Position numbers and translations under genes: made by a program. A stretch of DNA of 64,000 bases, taken from assembly GCA_963830885.1 (NCBI GenBank), contig CAWHOA010000015.1, positions 150,679-214,678 on the forward strand, written 5' to 3'. This document shows positions 35,049 to 43,692 of this stretch, one piece after another. The notes beneath the pieces are model-generated. The model saw only the letters and a program-made list of their open reading frames with translations. It did not search any database and was not told where the DNA came from. The DNA comes from JAIBJN01 sp963830885. Lineage in GTDB: Bacteria; Actinomycetota; Thermoleophilia; Gaiellales; Gaiellaceae. How positions within the stretch are numbered: the stretch's first letter is position 1; each line of letters opens with the position of its first letter.

Positions 35049-35834
35049 GTGGCCGGTGGCGAGCCCCGGGAGCCTGCCCAGAGCGAGAGCGGAGAGTCGT
35101 CCACCTCGCCCGAGGCGAGCGGCGATCTCAGCGACCGCCACGCCGGTGCGAGCGAGATCGGCGACGTCTCCTTCCCCGTTTCCGTCCGCGGCTACGACCG
35201 CAGCGCCGTCGATGCCTATGTGAGCCGCGTCGAGCAGCTGGTCGCCGAGCTCGAGGTGACTCGCTCGCCGGAGGCGGCAGTCAAGCAGGCGCTCGAGCAG
35301 GTTGGCGAACAGACGAAACGCCTCCTGGAGGAGGCGGGGGTGACAGCCGGGCAGATCACCGTCACCGCACGCCAGGAGGCGGAAGACAGCACCGCCCGCG
35401 CAAACCAGGAGGCAGAGAGCGTCGTTGCGGCTGCGAAGGCCGAGGCGGCCGAGATGGCCGCACGCTCGGATGCCGCCGCTGAAGCGACGGTGGCGCAAGC
35501 TCGGAAAGAGGCGGCGGAGCACCTGGAGAGCGCCCGAGCAGAGGCTGCCGCCGTGCGCGAGGAGGCGGAGGCGCGGCTGCGCGAGCTCCAGGCCGACACG
35601 GAGACGATCCGGCACGAGCGAAGCCACCTACTCGGCAACTTGCACGAGCTCGCGACACGAGTCGAAGGTGTCGCCAGCGCGGCGGATGAACGGTTCCCGT
35701 CCGGAGAGGCCCCCGACCAGGCAGAGGAAGGGAAACTGCAAGCCGAGGCCGCGGACGATGAAGCCGGAGCCGACGAAACAGCGACGGATAAGCCGACCGC
35801 TGAAGCGGCGCCTCGACAGCCTTCATCCGCGTAG
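35049..35834 (+). CDS. DivIVA-domain coiled-coil protein (second of two)
   Basis: A 261-residue protein. An unstructured Ser/Glu/Pro-rich N-terminus (1 to about 35) precedes FPVSVRGYDRSAVDAYVSRVE (about 42-62). A long coiled coil with regular Ala/Glu heptads runs to about residue 210, and an acidic Ala-rich tail follows. The motif and order match the upstream paralog, so the pair probably arose by duplication and may co-assemble at the cell pole or septum. GTG 35049 is the first suitable start. Confidence 0.85.
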   Translation: MAGGEPREPAQSESGESSTSPEASGDLSDRHAGASEIGDVSFPVSVRGYDRSAVDAYVSRVEQLVAELEVTRSPEAAVKQALEQVGEQTKRLLEEAGVTAGQITVTARQEAEDSTARANQEAESVVAAAKAEAAEMAARSDAAAEATVAQARKEAAEHLESARAEAAAVREEAEARLRELQADTETIRHERSHLLGNLHELATRVEGVASAADERFPSGEAPDQAEEGKLQAEAADDEAGADETATDKPTAEAAPRQPSSA

Positions 35835-36187
35835 TCGGCGCGCTGAAGTCCTACACGGGAAGGCCCGCCTCCGGGTTCCGCTCTTCGGGGATCGGTGGCA
35901 CTCATACGCCCTCTCAGCGAGACGTCGTGGAACGCCTGCGCGCCAGGTTCATGGCGGCACGTGTCGGATCGTGTCGGGATCAGGGTCTTTAGTGCACGGT
36001 TCACGGACGGGCACCACTCGAGCGTCGCCACCGTTGCCGCTAATCCGCCGCAGCTCGGGAAACCCGACCGCCAAGAACGCGCGGCGGAGACGCTCAAACG
36101 CGTCCCAGTCTCACGGCTGCAGATCGAGCGGTTTCGAGTACCTGTCCGACGGTGTCGTCGCCCTGCGCCTGCCCGTATCCTGGCGCG
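35835..36187. other. Intergenic region, no gene found
   Basis: About 350 bp. Short frames on both strands have no family pattern or ribosome-binding site. No hairpin with clear arms is seen. Confidence 0.4.
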
Positions 36188-37054
36188 ATGGGCATCGTGA
36201 ACAAATCGTTCGACGAGCCGGACGAGCTCGTCACGCAGCCGTTGTTGACGGTGCAGTTGGTGGTCCTCGGCGAGGTCTATGTCGCCCGCATGGTGCACCA
36301 ACCTGGTTGGAGCTGGTCCGAGCACGTACAGCCCGTCGCCGGCACGGCGACCTGCCTGCACCACCACCAGGGCGTCGTCTTGTCGGGCCAGGTCGAGATC
36401 GAGATGGAAGAAGGTGCGCGCCGCATCATGCGCGCGGGCGAGGCGTTCGACATTACGCCGGGTCACCTGTCCAGAGTCGTGGGCAACGAGCCCTACGTGT
36501 GCATCGAGTTCGCGGGCGTGCGCGGCTGGGCGAAATCGCCCGAGGCGGGAGAGCGCGTCGTCGCCACGCTTCTCGTCACGGACATCGTCGGCTCGACGGA
36601 CGTGGCCGTGCGGCTCGGCGACGCTGCGTGGAAGGAGCTTCTCGCCCGCCATGGCGATGGCGTGCGGCGTGAGCTCGACCGCTTCCGGGGGCTGGAGGTG
36701 ACGACGACGGGCGACGGCTTCCTGGCCTTCTTCGACGGGGCGGCTCGTGCTGTTCAGTGCGCGGGCGCGATCAGGGATCGCGCGGCAGCCGAGGGCCTCC
36801 CGATCCGGGCGGGTGTCCACTCGGGCGAGGTCGAGCGCCACGCCGGCAACGTCCGCGGTGTCGCAGTCCACGCCGTCACGCGGATCGCGGCGCTCGCGCA
36901 GCCGGGCGAGGTGCTGGTCTCCGGGCCGGCTGTGAGCTTGCTCGAGGGGTCCGACCTACGCCTCGAAGATGCGGGCGAGCACGAGCTCAAGGGCCTGCCC
37001 GGCCGACGCCGCGTCTATCGGCTCACCGAGGCGTCAGGCCAGGCTCGCCAGTAG
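36188..37054 (+). CDS. Cupin-class III adenylate cyclase fusion
   Basis: A 288-residue fusion. Residues 1 to about 115 are a cupin domain (GTATCLHHHQGVVLSGQVEIEME, GEAFDITPGHLSRVVG). Residues about 125-288 are a class III cyclase homology domain (VATLLVTDIVGSTDVAVRLG, TTTGDGFLAFFD, VHAVTRIAALAQPGEVLVS). The expected Lys before the catalytic GDG motif is replaced by Thr and one Asp metal ligand is retained, so nucleotide selectivity may be altered. The cupin probably senses a small ligand and tunes the cyclase. ATG 36188 follows no clear Shine-Dalgarno, but earlier frame sequence has no pattern. Confidence 0.82.
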   Translation: MGIVNKSFDEPDELVTQPLLTVQLVVLGEVYVARMVHQPGWSWSEHVQPVAGTATCLHHHQGVVLSGQVEIEMEEGARRIMRAGEAFDITPGHLSRVVGNEPYVCIEFAGVRGWAKSPEAGERVVATLLVTDIVGSTDVAVRLGDAAWKELLARHGDGVRRELDRFRGLEVTTTGDGFLAFFDGAARAVQCAGAIRDRAAAEGLPIRAGVHSGEVERHAGNVRGVAVHAVTRIAALAQPGEVLVSGPAVSLLEGSDLRLEDAGEHELKGLPGRRRVYRLTEASGQARQ

Positions 37055-37414
37055 CGCCGCGTGCTCGCAAAGGGTGTTCGTTCGGGTGCGCTCGCCGCGA
37101 ACAGCACCAAAACGGAAAGCGCCCGTTTGCAGGGATAAGCGAGCAGGCGCGAACGTCTGAGCCGTTCGACGTCGTCCCGTTCATCGCTGGCTCTTCGGCA
37201 TCGCGATGGTCTTGATCTCCAAGGCATGGCTCGTCCGGCACGTTCGATGTACTCCTCTTCGTCCTGTGGGTGATCGGCGGCTTGCCGAGCGCCCTCTACC
37301 TGGGCTTGCGGCTACGGCAAGCTGACTAACCGGCCACTCGTTCTCGCCGGGGAGCAGTGAGGGTCGGAGTAGTCCTCCAGCGCCGGCCGGTCGTCCGATA
37401 GAACAGGGAGGGTG
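37055..37414. other. Intergenic region with a truncated membrane-helix frame
   Basis: About 360 bp. A plus-strand frame ending at 37329 reads FDVLLFVLWVIGGLPSALYL, a plausible single transmembrane segment. It has no start codon after the previous stop in its frame, so I treat it as a remnant. Confidence 0.3.
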
Positions 37415-37762
37415 ATGATTAGCAGGGCGGTGCCGAACATCAAGTCGGAGCGGACTGCCGAGACGCGCGATTTCTTCGTGGAGTTGCTCGGCTTCGAGGT
37501 GGCGATGGACATGGGCTGGATCGTGACCGTCGTGTCACCGACCAACCCCTCCGTCCAGGTGTCCATCATCGGCAACGACGACATGGCCGCCCCGGGCATC
37601 TCGGTAGGAGTGGCTGACGTCGATGCCGTGCACGCCAAGGCCGTGGAGCAGGGCTTCGAGATCGTGTACCCCCTCCGCGACGAGGAGTGGGGAGTCCGGC
37701 GCTTCATGCTTCGCGAGCCGAGCGGCACGGTCGTCAACGTCGTATCCCACCGCTCCGACTGA
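37415..37762 (+). CDS. VOC-family (glyoxalase/bleomycin-resistance fold) protein
   Basis: A 115-residue protein. Paired beta-alpha-beta-beta-beta modules are visible: AVPNIKSERTAETRDFFVELLGFE, VSPTNPSVQVSIIG, VADVDAVHAKAVEQGFEIVYP and WGVRRFMLREPSGTVVNVVSH. This is the standard single-chain VOC layout, with the metal-ligand Glu/His regions at the ends. Such proteins range from lyases to resistance proteins, and the substrate is unknown. ATG 37415 is preferred to the overlapping GTG 37412. Confidence 0.85.
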   Translation: MISRAVPNIKSERTAETRDFFVELLGFEVAMDMGWIVTVVSPTNPSVQVSIIGNDDMAAPGISVGVADVDAVHAKAVEQGFEIVYPLRDEEWGVRRFMLREPSGTVVNVVSHRSD

Positions 37763-38035
37763 GCTCCCACACGCGATCACCTGTCTGGAGTCCGCCAGGC
37801 GGAGTCGTCTGGCTTGCCGCCGATCAGGGATCGGTTTGGAGGCGATGCGGCGACGTTCAACCAGGCGGGCCGCGCGAGAGTGGTTCAGCCTTCCGTTGCC
37901 ACCTTCCGTTCAGTCGAAATCGCGCTGGCGAACCAACGGCGAGCGTCAACCTCGCGCGCCGTCACCTGCCGGCGGGACTACGGTTGCCGCCTGAGGCGTT
38001 CATGTAGGGGCAGTCGTCGAAGGGCTTCGTCGAGC

Positions 38036-38816
38036 ATGAGTGCGTACGTTCACGGTTACGGAACGCCGGAGCAAGAGCGGCTCGTGCAGCAGGCCGAGCA
38101 TTGGCGGCACCGGCTGATCCGCGACGGCACCGAGCTAGAGCCGGGCACGCGTTTGATCGAGGTGGGCACGGGCGTCGGCGCAGTCCTCGCAGTGCTCGGA
38201 CAGGAGTTCGCCGGTGTCGAGCTCTACGGCGTTGACATCGAGCAGAAGCAGCTCGACTTTGCGCGGGGGCACCTCGAGCGCGCCGGCGTCGGGGCAACGC
38301 TGCGTCAGGCCGACGCGCTCGCGCTTCCGTTCCAGGATGAGTTCTTCGACCACGTTTGGATGATGTGGTTCCTCGAGCATGTCGCAGAGCCGGTCGCAGC
38401 GTTGCGTGAGGCCAGGCGTGTGCTTGTGCCGGGGGGCCGGATCACGGCGATCGAGGTCGATTACTCCACGGTCAGGGCAGAGCCGTCGACGCCCGAGCTC
38501 GACGCCCTTTTCGACGCGATGGTGCGAGCGATGGCGGCGTCTGGGTGGAGCGATGCGGGGACACGAATCCCGGGCTGGTTGCGACGAGGCCGGATTCCGC
38601 GCGGTCGACGACGGCGAGCGGCCGTTCCGGTGGCAGGGCGAAGAACTATCGGAACAGGCCGACTACGCCGCCGACGTGATCGAGAGCGCGCTTGCTGGGC
38701 TGCCGGGCGCCGGCGAGGAAGAGCTGCGCGCAGGGCTGAGAGACCTCCGTGACCTCGCGAACCAGCCGAACGCTGGCCTCGGCTGGGTCGTGCACAAGTC
38801 AACCGCCGTCCGCTAG
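38036..38816 (+). pseudogene. SAM-dependent methyltransferase, frameshifted near 38,575
   Basis: From ATG 38036 a class I methyltransferase is clear: LIEVGTGVGAVLAVLGQEF (motif I), VDIEQKQLDFARGHLERAGV, RQADALALPFQDEFFDHVWMMWFLEHV and EARRVLVPGGRITAIEVDY. After GWSDAGTRIPGWL the frame loses pattern. The other frame continues CDEAGFRAVDDGERPFRWQGEELSEQADYAADVI to a stop at 38816. The two halves join at a conserved PGWL...AGFR region, so one base is missing or extra. Unless corrected, the enzyme lacks its C-terminal cap. Confidence 0.75.
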
Positions 38817-38909
38817 GTGACTGCCCCACGGACGTTGTGAACGGGGCTGGTAGGTCGACGGCCGCACGAGTTGCGGTCAGATGTTGGCCTGCCTCGCCAC
38901 GCCCTTAGG

Positions 38910-39305
38910 CTACGCCGCCTCGCTGCGATAGCCGAGTCGCTTGCGGTAGAGGGCGATCTTGTAGTCGACGAGCTCGAGGTTTCGCTGCACCTCATCCAGC
39001 CGGCGGAGTACTTCTTCGCGGTGCGACTCGAGGAGCGCCAGCCGCTCGAGCTCGTTACCGTCGCCTTCCCGAACGAGCTCCGCGTACTCCCGGATACGCC
39101 TGATCGGCATCCCGGTCGCTCGGAGCTTCGTGATCACGACGATCCACTCGATGTCCTCGGCGGCGAATCGCCTGTGCCCCGAATCGGTCCGCTCGATCGG
39201 CGCGAGCAAGCCCGCGCGCTCGTAGTAGCGGATCGTGTGCGCGCTGATTCCCGCGCGCTCCGCCGCCTCGGCGATCGTCAGGTCGGGGGCGTTCAGCGTC
39301 GCCAT
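38910..39305 (-). CDS. MerR-family transcriptional regulator
   Basis: A 131-residue regulator. The winged helix-turn-helix reads LTIAEAAERAGISAHTIRYYERAGLLAP ... SGHRRF. A coiled-coil dimerisation helix (ESHREEVLRRLDEVQRNLELVDYKIALY) follows. No clustered Cys for metal or thiol sensing is present, unlike SoxR or MerR proper. It is divergent from an aldo-keto reductase across about 130 bp with two promoters of 19-bp spacing, the classical MerR architecture. It probably controls that reductase and itself. Confidence 0.92.
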   Translation of the reverse strand: MATLNAPDLTIAEAAERAGISAHTIRYYERAGLLAPIERTDSGHRRFAAEDIEWIVVITKLRATGMPIRRIREYAELVREGDGNELERLALLESHREEVLRRLDEVQRNLELVDYKIALYRKRLGYRSEAA

Positions 39306-39312
39306 TCGCCTC

Positions 39313-39343
39313 AGCGTAGAGGTTCGAGAGTACTCGAAGTCAA
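39313..39343 (-). promoter_or_regulatory. MerR-type promoter of the regulator gene (19-bp spacer)
   Basis: On the minus strand TTGACT (39343-39338) and TACGCT (39318-39313) are separated by 19 bp. The spacer holds a perfect dyad TTCGAG-AGTA-CTCGAA (39323-39338). A long spacer with a central dyad is the hallmark of promoters that MerR proteins activate by DNA distortion. Confidence 0.7.
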
Positions 39344-39370
39344 GACGACCACGAGCCCTGGCATCGGCCC

Positions 39371-39401
39371 TTGACTTTGCGCGCGCTCGAACCCCTACCT
39401 T
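39371..39401 (+). promoter_or_regulatory. MerR-type promoter of the aldo-keto reductase (19-bp spacer)
   Basis: TTGACT (39371-39376) and TACCTT (39396-39401) are also spaced by 19 bp, with a GC-rich imperfect dyad and CTCGAA in the spacer. It drives the reductase that begins at 39436. Confidence 0.65.
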
Positions 39402-39435
39402 GGCCAGGGAGCATGAACAGCGCGAAAGGAGCGAC

Positions 39436-40392
39436 ATGGAGCACCGTCAGTTAGGACGCTCGGGCTTTAGCGTCTCGGCGCTCGGCCTCGGCTGCATGGG
39501 TATGTCCGCGTTTTACGGCGAGACGGACGAGCAGGAGTCGAGGGCGACGATTCGGCGCGCGATCGAACTCGGGATCACGTTCCTCGACACCGCCGAGATC
39601 TACGGCCCGTACACGAACGAGGAGCTCATCGGTCGAGCCATAGCAGGTCGGCGCGAGCAGGTCACGATCGCCACGAAGTTCGGTGTCCACCCTCGCATCG
39701 ACGGCTCGCCGGAGAACGTGCGTCGCTCGGTCGAAGGGTCGCTCGAGCGGCTCGGGACCGACTACATCGACCTCTACTACCAGCACCGCATCGACCCGAA
39801 CGTCCCGATTGAGGAGACGGTCGGAGCGCTCGCGGAGCTCGTCGCGCAAGGCAAGGTGCGCTACATCGGGCTGAGCGAGGCGGCGCCGGCGACGATTCGC
39901 GCCGCGCACGCCATTCACCCGCTCGCAGCGGTGCAGAGCGAGTATTCGCTGTGGACGCGCGACCTGGAGGAGGACGTCATCCCGACGCTCCGCGAGCTTG
40001 GGATCGGCCTCGTCGCGTACTCCCCGCTCGGGCGCGGCTTCCTCTCGGGACGTTTCCGCACCCCGGACGACCTCGACGCAGACGACTGGCGCCGGACGCA
40101 GCCGCGGTTCACTCGCGAGAACGCGGAGCGGAACCTGGCCCTCGTCGGGACCGTCGAGGAGCTCGCCGCCGAGAAGGGTGTGACGCCGGCACAGCTCGCG
40201 CTGGCCTGGGTTCTTGCTCAAGGCGACGACGTCGTGCCGATCCCCGGGACGAAGCGGCGGACCTACCTCGAGGAGAACGCCCAGGCTGCCGACGTCGAGC
40301 TGAGCGAGGAAGACCTCGCGCGACTCACCGAGCTACCGGATGCAGTCGGGGCCCGCTACGACTCCCAGGGCATGGCGAGGGTGCACGTCTAG
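39436..40392 (+). CDS. Aldo/keto reductase
   Basis: A 318-residue AKR. LGLGCMGMSAFYG, TFLDTAEIYGPYTNEELIGRAIAG (Asp/Tyr), KFGVHP (Lys) and YYQHRIDPNVPIEETVGALAELVAQGKVRYIGLSE (His) give the catalytic tetrad and NADPH pocket. PIPGTKRRTYLEENAQA closes the coenzyme site. It reduces an unknown carbonyl. GAAAGGAG 6 bp before ATG is a strong ribosome-binding site. MerR regulator and promoter architecture suggest induction by a reactive or redox-active compound. Confidence 0.92.
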   Translation: MEHRQLGRSGFSVSALGLGCMGMSAFYGETDEQESRATIRRAIELGITFLDTAEIYGPYTNEELIGRAIAGRREQVTIATKFGVHPRIDGSPENVRRSVEGSLERLGTDYIDLYYQHRIDPNVPIEETVGALAELVAQGKVRYIGLSEAAPATIRAAHAIHPLAAVQSEYSLWTRDLEEDVIPTLRELGIGLVAYSPLGRGFLSGRFRTPDDLDADDWRRTQPRFTRENAERNLALVGTVEELAAEKGVTPAQLALAWVLAQGDDVVPIPGTKRRTYLEENAQAADVELSEEDLARLTELPDAVGARYDSQGMARVHV

Positions 40393-40747
40393 GCCGGTTT
40401 GAGGAGCAAGACCCACGAGGCGGCACCGAGCTCACCCAGTCGGCGCCGCGCCTCGGGGTCGTGGGCCTGGGAGAGCGCTCGGGCTCCCGCATCCGGAAGA
40501 TCGAGCAGCACTAGCGCGAGCTTGCTCTGGCGATGCGCGCGAACGCGGCTGCAGTCGCCTCGAGCATCACGCTCTCGAAGTCGATCGACGCTTTGGCCCT
40601 GCGGAGGCGACGTTGACGATGCGTCGCAGGGCCGGAGCGAGGCGAGCGGCGCGCCTGGGGTGTGGTCAACCGGCTCATGGCGGCGGAAATAGAACTCAGG
40701 AGCCGACGGGCGCAGCGTCGCTTGGCGCCGTACGGTCCGCTCTCGGG
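40393..40747. other. Gene-poor interval with possible response-regulator remnant
   Basis: About 355 bp without a convincing gene. A minus-strand frame ending at 40389 contains KLALVLLDLPDAG and GELGAASWVLLLKPA, weakly recalling the end of a two-component receiver domain. It lacks a proper start and the conserved first Asp region, so at most it is a decayed fragment. Confidence 0.3.
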
Positions 40748-41341
40748 CTACCAGGTTGGCGCCGCGCACCAGCCCTCGAGCCGAGCAACCGCATGTGCAA
40801 GCTCGCGAGCCGAGATCAGATGGATCTTGGCGTACTCCACGAGCGGAACGCGCGGCGCGGGATCAACTCCTGCACGCGCCATGAGGACGTACGCAACCGG
40901 TAGCGAGTGCGTGACAATGAGAATTGTGCGTTCTGGGCGCTCGAGAAGCCTCCTGAACCCGGCCGCATAGCGAGCGACGAGCTTCCATCGCTGCTCGCCC
41001 CCGCCGGGAGGCTCGGTCGCCGAGTCGTTTGCAAGCGCCCAAGCGACGTACGCGTCGAGAGGACCGCCTTCGTAGCTGCCGTACAGCGGATCGTTGAGCT
41101 CAGGAAACACGATCCGTGGAACTGCTCTGTCCGCGAGCGCTATATCTGCGGTCTGGCGCGTTCGCTCAAGCTCGGAAGTCACGCAGAGGTGGATGTCTTC
41201 GTCGGCGATGTCCTGCGCGAGAGCCCGCGCCTGCATCTTGCCGCGCGCGCTCAAGGGGCAGCGGACATCGACCCTGCCGTTCGCGATCCCTCGCGCGCTG
41301 AAGACACTCTCCGCGTGGCGGACAAGAAGCGCTCGTTCCAC
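40748..41341 (-). CDS. Histidine phosphatase (phosphoglycerate-mutase-like)
   Basis: A 197-residue protein. LLVRHAES holds the catalytic His and Arg, TSELERTRQTADIAL the second Arg region, and VTHSLPVAYVLM the second His. FGSYEG-type sequence LYGSYEGG is also typical of this superfamily. Members are small phosphatases, often acting on phospho-sugars, cofactors or phosphoproteins. It lies 16 bp from the GTP-cyclohydrolase gene on the same strand, so it could be the dephosphorylating enzyme of that putative pathway. Confidence 0.88.
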   Translation of the reverse strand: MERALLVRHAESVFSARGIANGRVDVRCPLSARGKMQARALAQDIADEDIHLCVTSELERTRQTADIALADRAVPRIVFPELNDPLYGSYEGGPLDAYVAWALANDSATEPPGGGEQRWKLVARYAAGFRRLLERPERTILIVTHSLPVAYVLMARAGVDPAPRVPLVEYAKIHLISARELAHAVARLEGWCAAPTW

Positions 41342-41357
41342 CGGCGCCGTCCTTACA

Positions 41358-42668
41358 TCAGCTCACGTCCGCTGCGACCAGCAGGTCGCCGCCGGCCTGG
41401 AGGACGGACCGGTTCGTGAGTCGGACGCTCTCCGCGACGCGTCCGACGCCGAGGTCGCCGACGGCGTCAATGCCGGTCCCCATGATGGTCGGCGCGATCC
41501 CGACGACGAGGCGGTCGACGAGCTTCTCCGCGAAGAACGACGTGATCACTCGTGCCCCGCCCTCGACGAGAAGCGAACCAACGCCGAGCTCTCGAAGCGT
41601 CTGGAGCGCGCTGGCAAGGTCGACGCCGCGCGGGCTGGCGTTCACGACGTGGACGCCGACGGCGCGCGCGCGAAGGGCCGCGCGACGCTCCTCGCTCGAG
41701 GGCTCCGTCGTGATCACGACGGTCCCCGCCCGGTCATCGAGGACGCGTGCCGTCGACGGCAGGCGCAAGGTCGAGTCGAGCACGACGCGAAGCGGCGAGG
41801 GCCCAGGAACCATCCGCACGGTCAGCTGGGGATCGTCGATGATGGCCGTGCCAACGCCGACGAGTACGGCGTCGCACGCGGCGCGAAGGCCGTGCGAGAT
41901 CCGTCGCTCCTCCTCGCTGGAGATCCACTTGGCTTCGCCCCGCCGCGTTGCGATCCGCCCGTCGACTGTCTGTGCGTACTTGAGCACCACGTACGGCCGC
42001 CACGGCGGCGCCGCGGCAGCCCCGAGGAGAGGGGCCACGTCGATGGCCTCGCCGATCGGATCGCCGTCGAGTGGGACGCCGGCGGGCGCGACGTGCCCGA
42101 GCCTCGCCTCCTTGACGTGGAGATACTCGATGTTTCGGACGTGCGGCGAGGTCTGAAGCGGGACGGTCTGTTCGACCTCGATTCCGGCCGCCCGGAGCGC
42201 CTCCACCTTGCTCGGATTGTTCGTAAGCAGCCGAACGGAACGGATACCAATGAGGCCGAGACAGCACGCGGCGGCATCGTACGTGCGTGCGTCCGGCGGA
42301 AAGCCTAGGCGACAGTTGGCGTCGATCGTATCTTCGCCGTCCTCCTGAAGCATGTACGCGCGCAGCTTGTTCACGAGCCCGATCCCGCGTCCCTCGTGGT
42401 CGGTGGCGTAGACGAGGACGCCGCGCCCTTCCGCGGCGATCTCGCGTGCCGCCTCCCGAAGCTGCGTGCCGCAGTCGCAGCGAAGCGACCCGAGCGCGTC
42501 ACCGGTCAGACACTCAGAGTGGAGCCGTGTCAAGACCGAGCGGCCGTCGCCGATCTCCCCGCGCACGAGCGCGAGGTACACCACTCCGGACGGGAACTCG
42601 AACGCACGCAGCTCAAACTCCCCGAAAGTTGTGCCGAGTGGGAGCGTCGCGACTTCGTGAGGGGACAC
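41358..42668 (-). CDS. GTP cyclohydrolase II-RibD reductase-domain fusion
   Basis: A 436-residue bifunctional protein. Residues 1 to about 190 are GTP cyclohydrolase II: zinc Cys53, Cys64 and Cys66 in HSECLTGDALGSLRCDCG, EGRGIGLVNKLRAYMLQ with Tyr105 retained, and RLLTNNPSKVEAL. Residues about 215-436 are the RibD C-terminal reductase (VVLKYAQTVDGRIATRRG, GVGTAIIDDPQLTVR, SLLVEGGARV). No deaminase domain is present. The domain pair would open GTP to a diaminopyrimidine and reduce its ribosyl side chain. It starts at GTG 42668, only 19 bp from the divergent dehydrogenase, in a cluster with a pterin-synthase-like protein. Probably not the housekeeping riboflavin gene. Confidence 0.9.
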   Translation of the reverse strand: MSPHEVATLPLGTTFGEFELRAFEFPSGVVYLALVRGEIGDGRSVLTRLHSECLTGDALGSLRCDCGTQLREAAREIAAEGRGVLVYATDHEGRGIGLVNKLRAYMLQEDGEDTIDANCRLGFPPDARTYDAAACCLGLIGIRSVRLLTNNPSKVEALRAAGIEVEQTVPLQTSPHVRNIEYLHVKEARLGHVAPAGVPLDGDPIGEAIDVAPLLGAAAAPPWRPYVVLKYAQTVDGRIATRRGEAKWISSEEERRISHGLRAACDAVLVGVGTAIIDDPQLTVRMVPGPSPLRVVLDSTLRLPSTARVLDDRAGTVVITTEPSSEERRAALRARAVGVHVVNASPRGVDLASALQTLRELGVGSLLVEGGARVITSFFAEKLVDRLVVGIAPTIMGTGIDAVGDLGVGRVAESVRLTNRSVLQAGGDLLVAADVS

Positions 42669-42687
42669 TCGGCGTTACTTTAATGGC

Positions 42688-43692
42688 ATGCGGGCGGATG
42701 CTGCGAAGGCGAACACAGTTCGGTTCGTCGCGCCGTATGTCGTGGAGGTGGCCGATGTCGCTGTTCCGGAGACCCGAGCAGGGGAGGTCCTCGTCCAAGC
42801 GGAGTTCTCCGGCATCAGCGGCGGTACGGAGATGCTCGCCTATCGAGGCGAGCTCGACTTCAGCTTGACGAGGGACGAAATGCTCGGCGCTCTCACGGGC
42901 AGTTTCGAATACCCCTTCACGTACGGCTACAGCGTCGTCGGAACAGTCGAGGCCTCGCAGAGCGATGTGGCGGAGGGAGAACGCGTCTTCGTATTTCACC
43001 CGCACCAGACCCGCTTCGTCGTCTCGGCCGTCGATGTCGTGCGCATCGGCGGGTGCGACCCGCGCACCGCGACGCTCTTCCCGCTCGTGGAGACTGCGCT
43101 TCAGATCTCGCTCGACGCCGGCGTTCGCTACCGCGAGGTTGCCGCCGTCCTCGGGCTCGGGCCGGTCGGAATCATCACAGCGATGCTTCTCATGCGGAGC
43201 GGGGCGACCGTTCTGGCAAGTGATCCAAAGCCCTGGCGCCGCGAAACCGCGCAGGTGTGCGGTCTCGAGGCGATGGAACCCGAGGCGCTTGGCGACGCGG
43301 TCCGGACTGCGACACGGGGGCGTGGCTCGGACGTCATCGTCGAGGCGACGGGGAATCCGGAAGCGCTCAGCGAGAACCTGGGACTCCTCTCGACGGAGGG
43401 CGTCGCGATCGTCGCGTCTTGGTACGGCACGAAGCCGGTCACGCTCCCGCTCGGGGCCGATTTCCACCGTCGGCGTCTCGAGATTCGAAGCAGCCAGGTC
43501 TCGACAATCGGTGGCCGGGCCGTCCGGTGGGATCGGCTCCGGAGGCTCGAGGCGACAGAAGCTCTGCTTGCAGAGCTTCCACTCAGCGCCCTCGCCTCGC
43601 ACACCTTCCCTTTTGAGCGCGCACCGGAGGCCTACGCAGCGCTCGACCGCGGCGACGACGGCGTCGTCCACGTCGCCCTCGCGTATTCATGA
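42688..43692 (+). CDS. BchC-like MDR dehydrogenase of the pterin/glycoside cluster
   Basis: A 334-residue medium-chain dehydrogenase. GISGGTEMLAYRGEL replaces the catalytic Cys motif with Ser-Gly-Gly, and YGYSVVGTVEA and VFVFHPHQTRFVV follow; this is typical of the BchC-related, non-zinc or atypical branch. The Rossmann site is LGLGPVGIITAML and SVVATG-type VIVEATGNPEA. It would oxidise or reduce an unknown intermediate with NAD(P). It begins at ATG 42688 and overlaps the following pterin-synthase-like gene by 4 bp. Confidence 0.82.
   Translation: MRADAAKANTVRFVAPYVVEVADVAVPETRAGEVLVQAEFSGISGGTEMLAYRGELDFSLTRDEMLGALTGSFEYPFTYGYSVVGTVEASQSDVAEGERVFVFHPHQTRFVVSAVDVVRIGGCDPRTATLFPLVETALQISLDAGVRYREVAAVLGLGPVGIITAMLLMRSGATVLASDPKPWRRETAQVCGLEAMEPEALGDAVRTATRGRGSDVIVEATGNPEALSENLGLLSTEGVAIVASWYGTKPVTLPLGADFHRRRLEIRSSQVSTIGGRAVRWDRLRRLEATEALLAELPLSALASHTFPFERAPEAYAALDRGDDGVVHVALAYS

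Noticed and set aside
35895..36200. Gene between the second DivIVA gene and the cupin-cyclase gene
   Set aside because: The frame is Arg/Pro/Ala-biased with no pattern, and its end overlaps the cupin-cyclase start.
37206..37329. Small membrane protein ending at 37329
   Set aside because: The hydrophobic frame has no initiation codon after the upstream stop in its frame.
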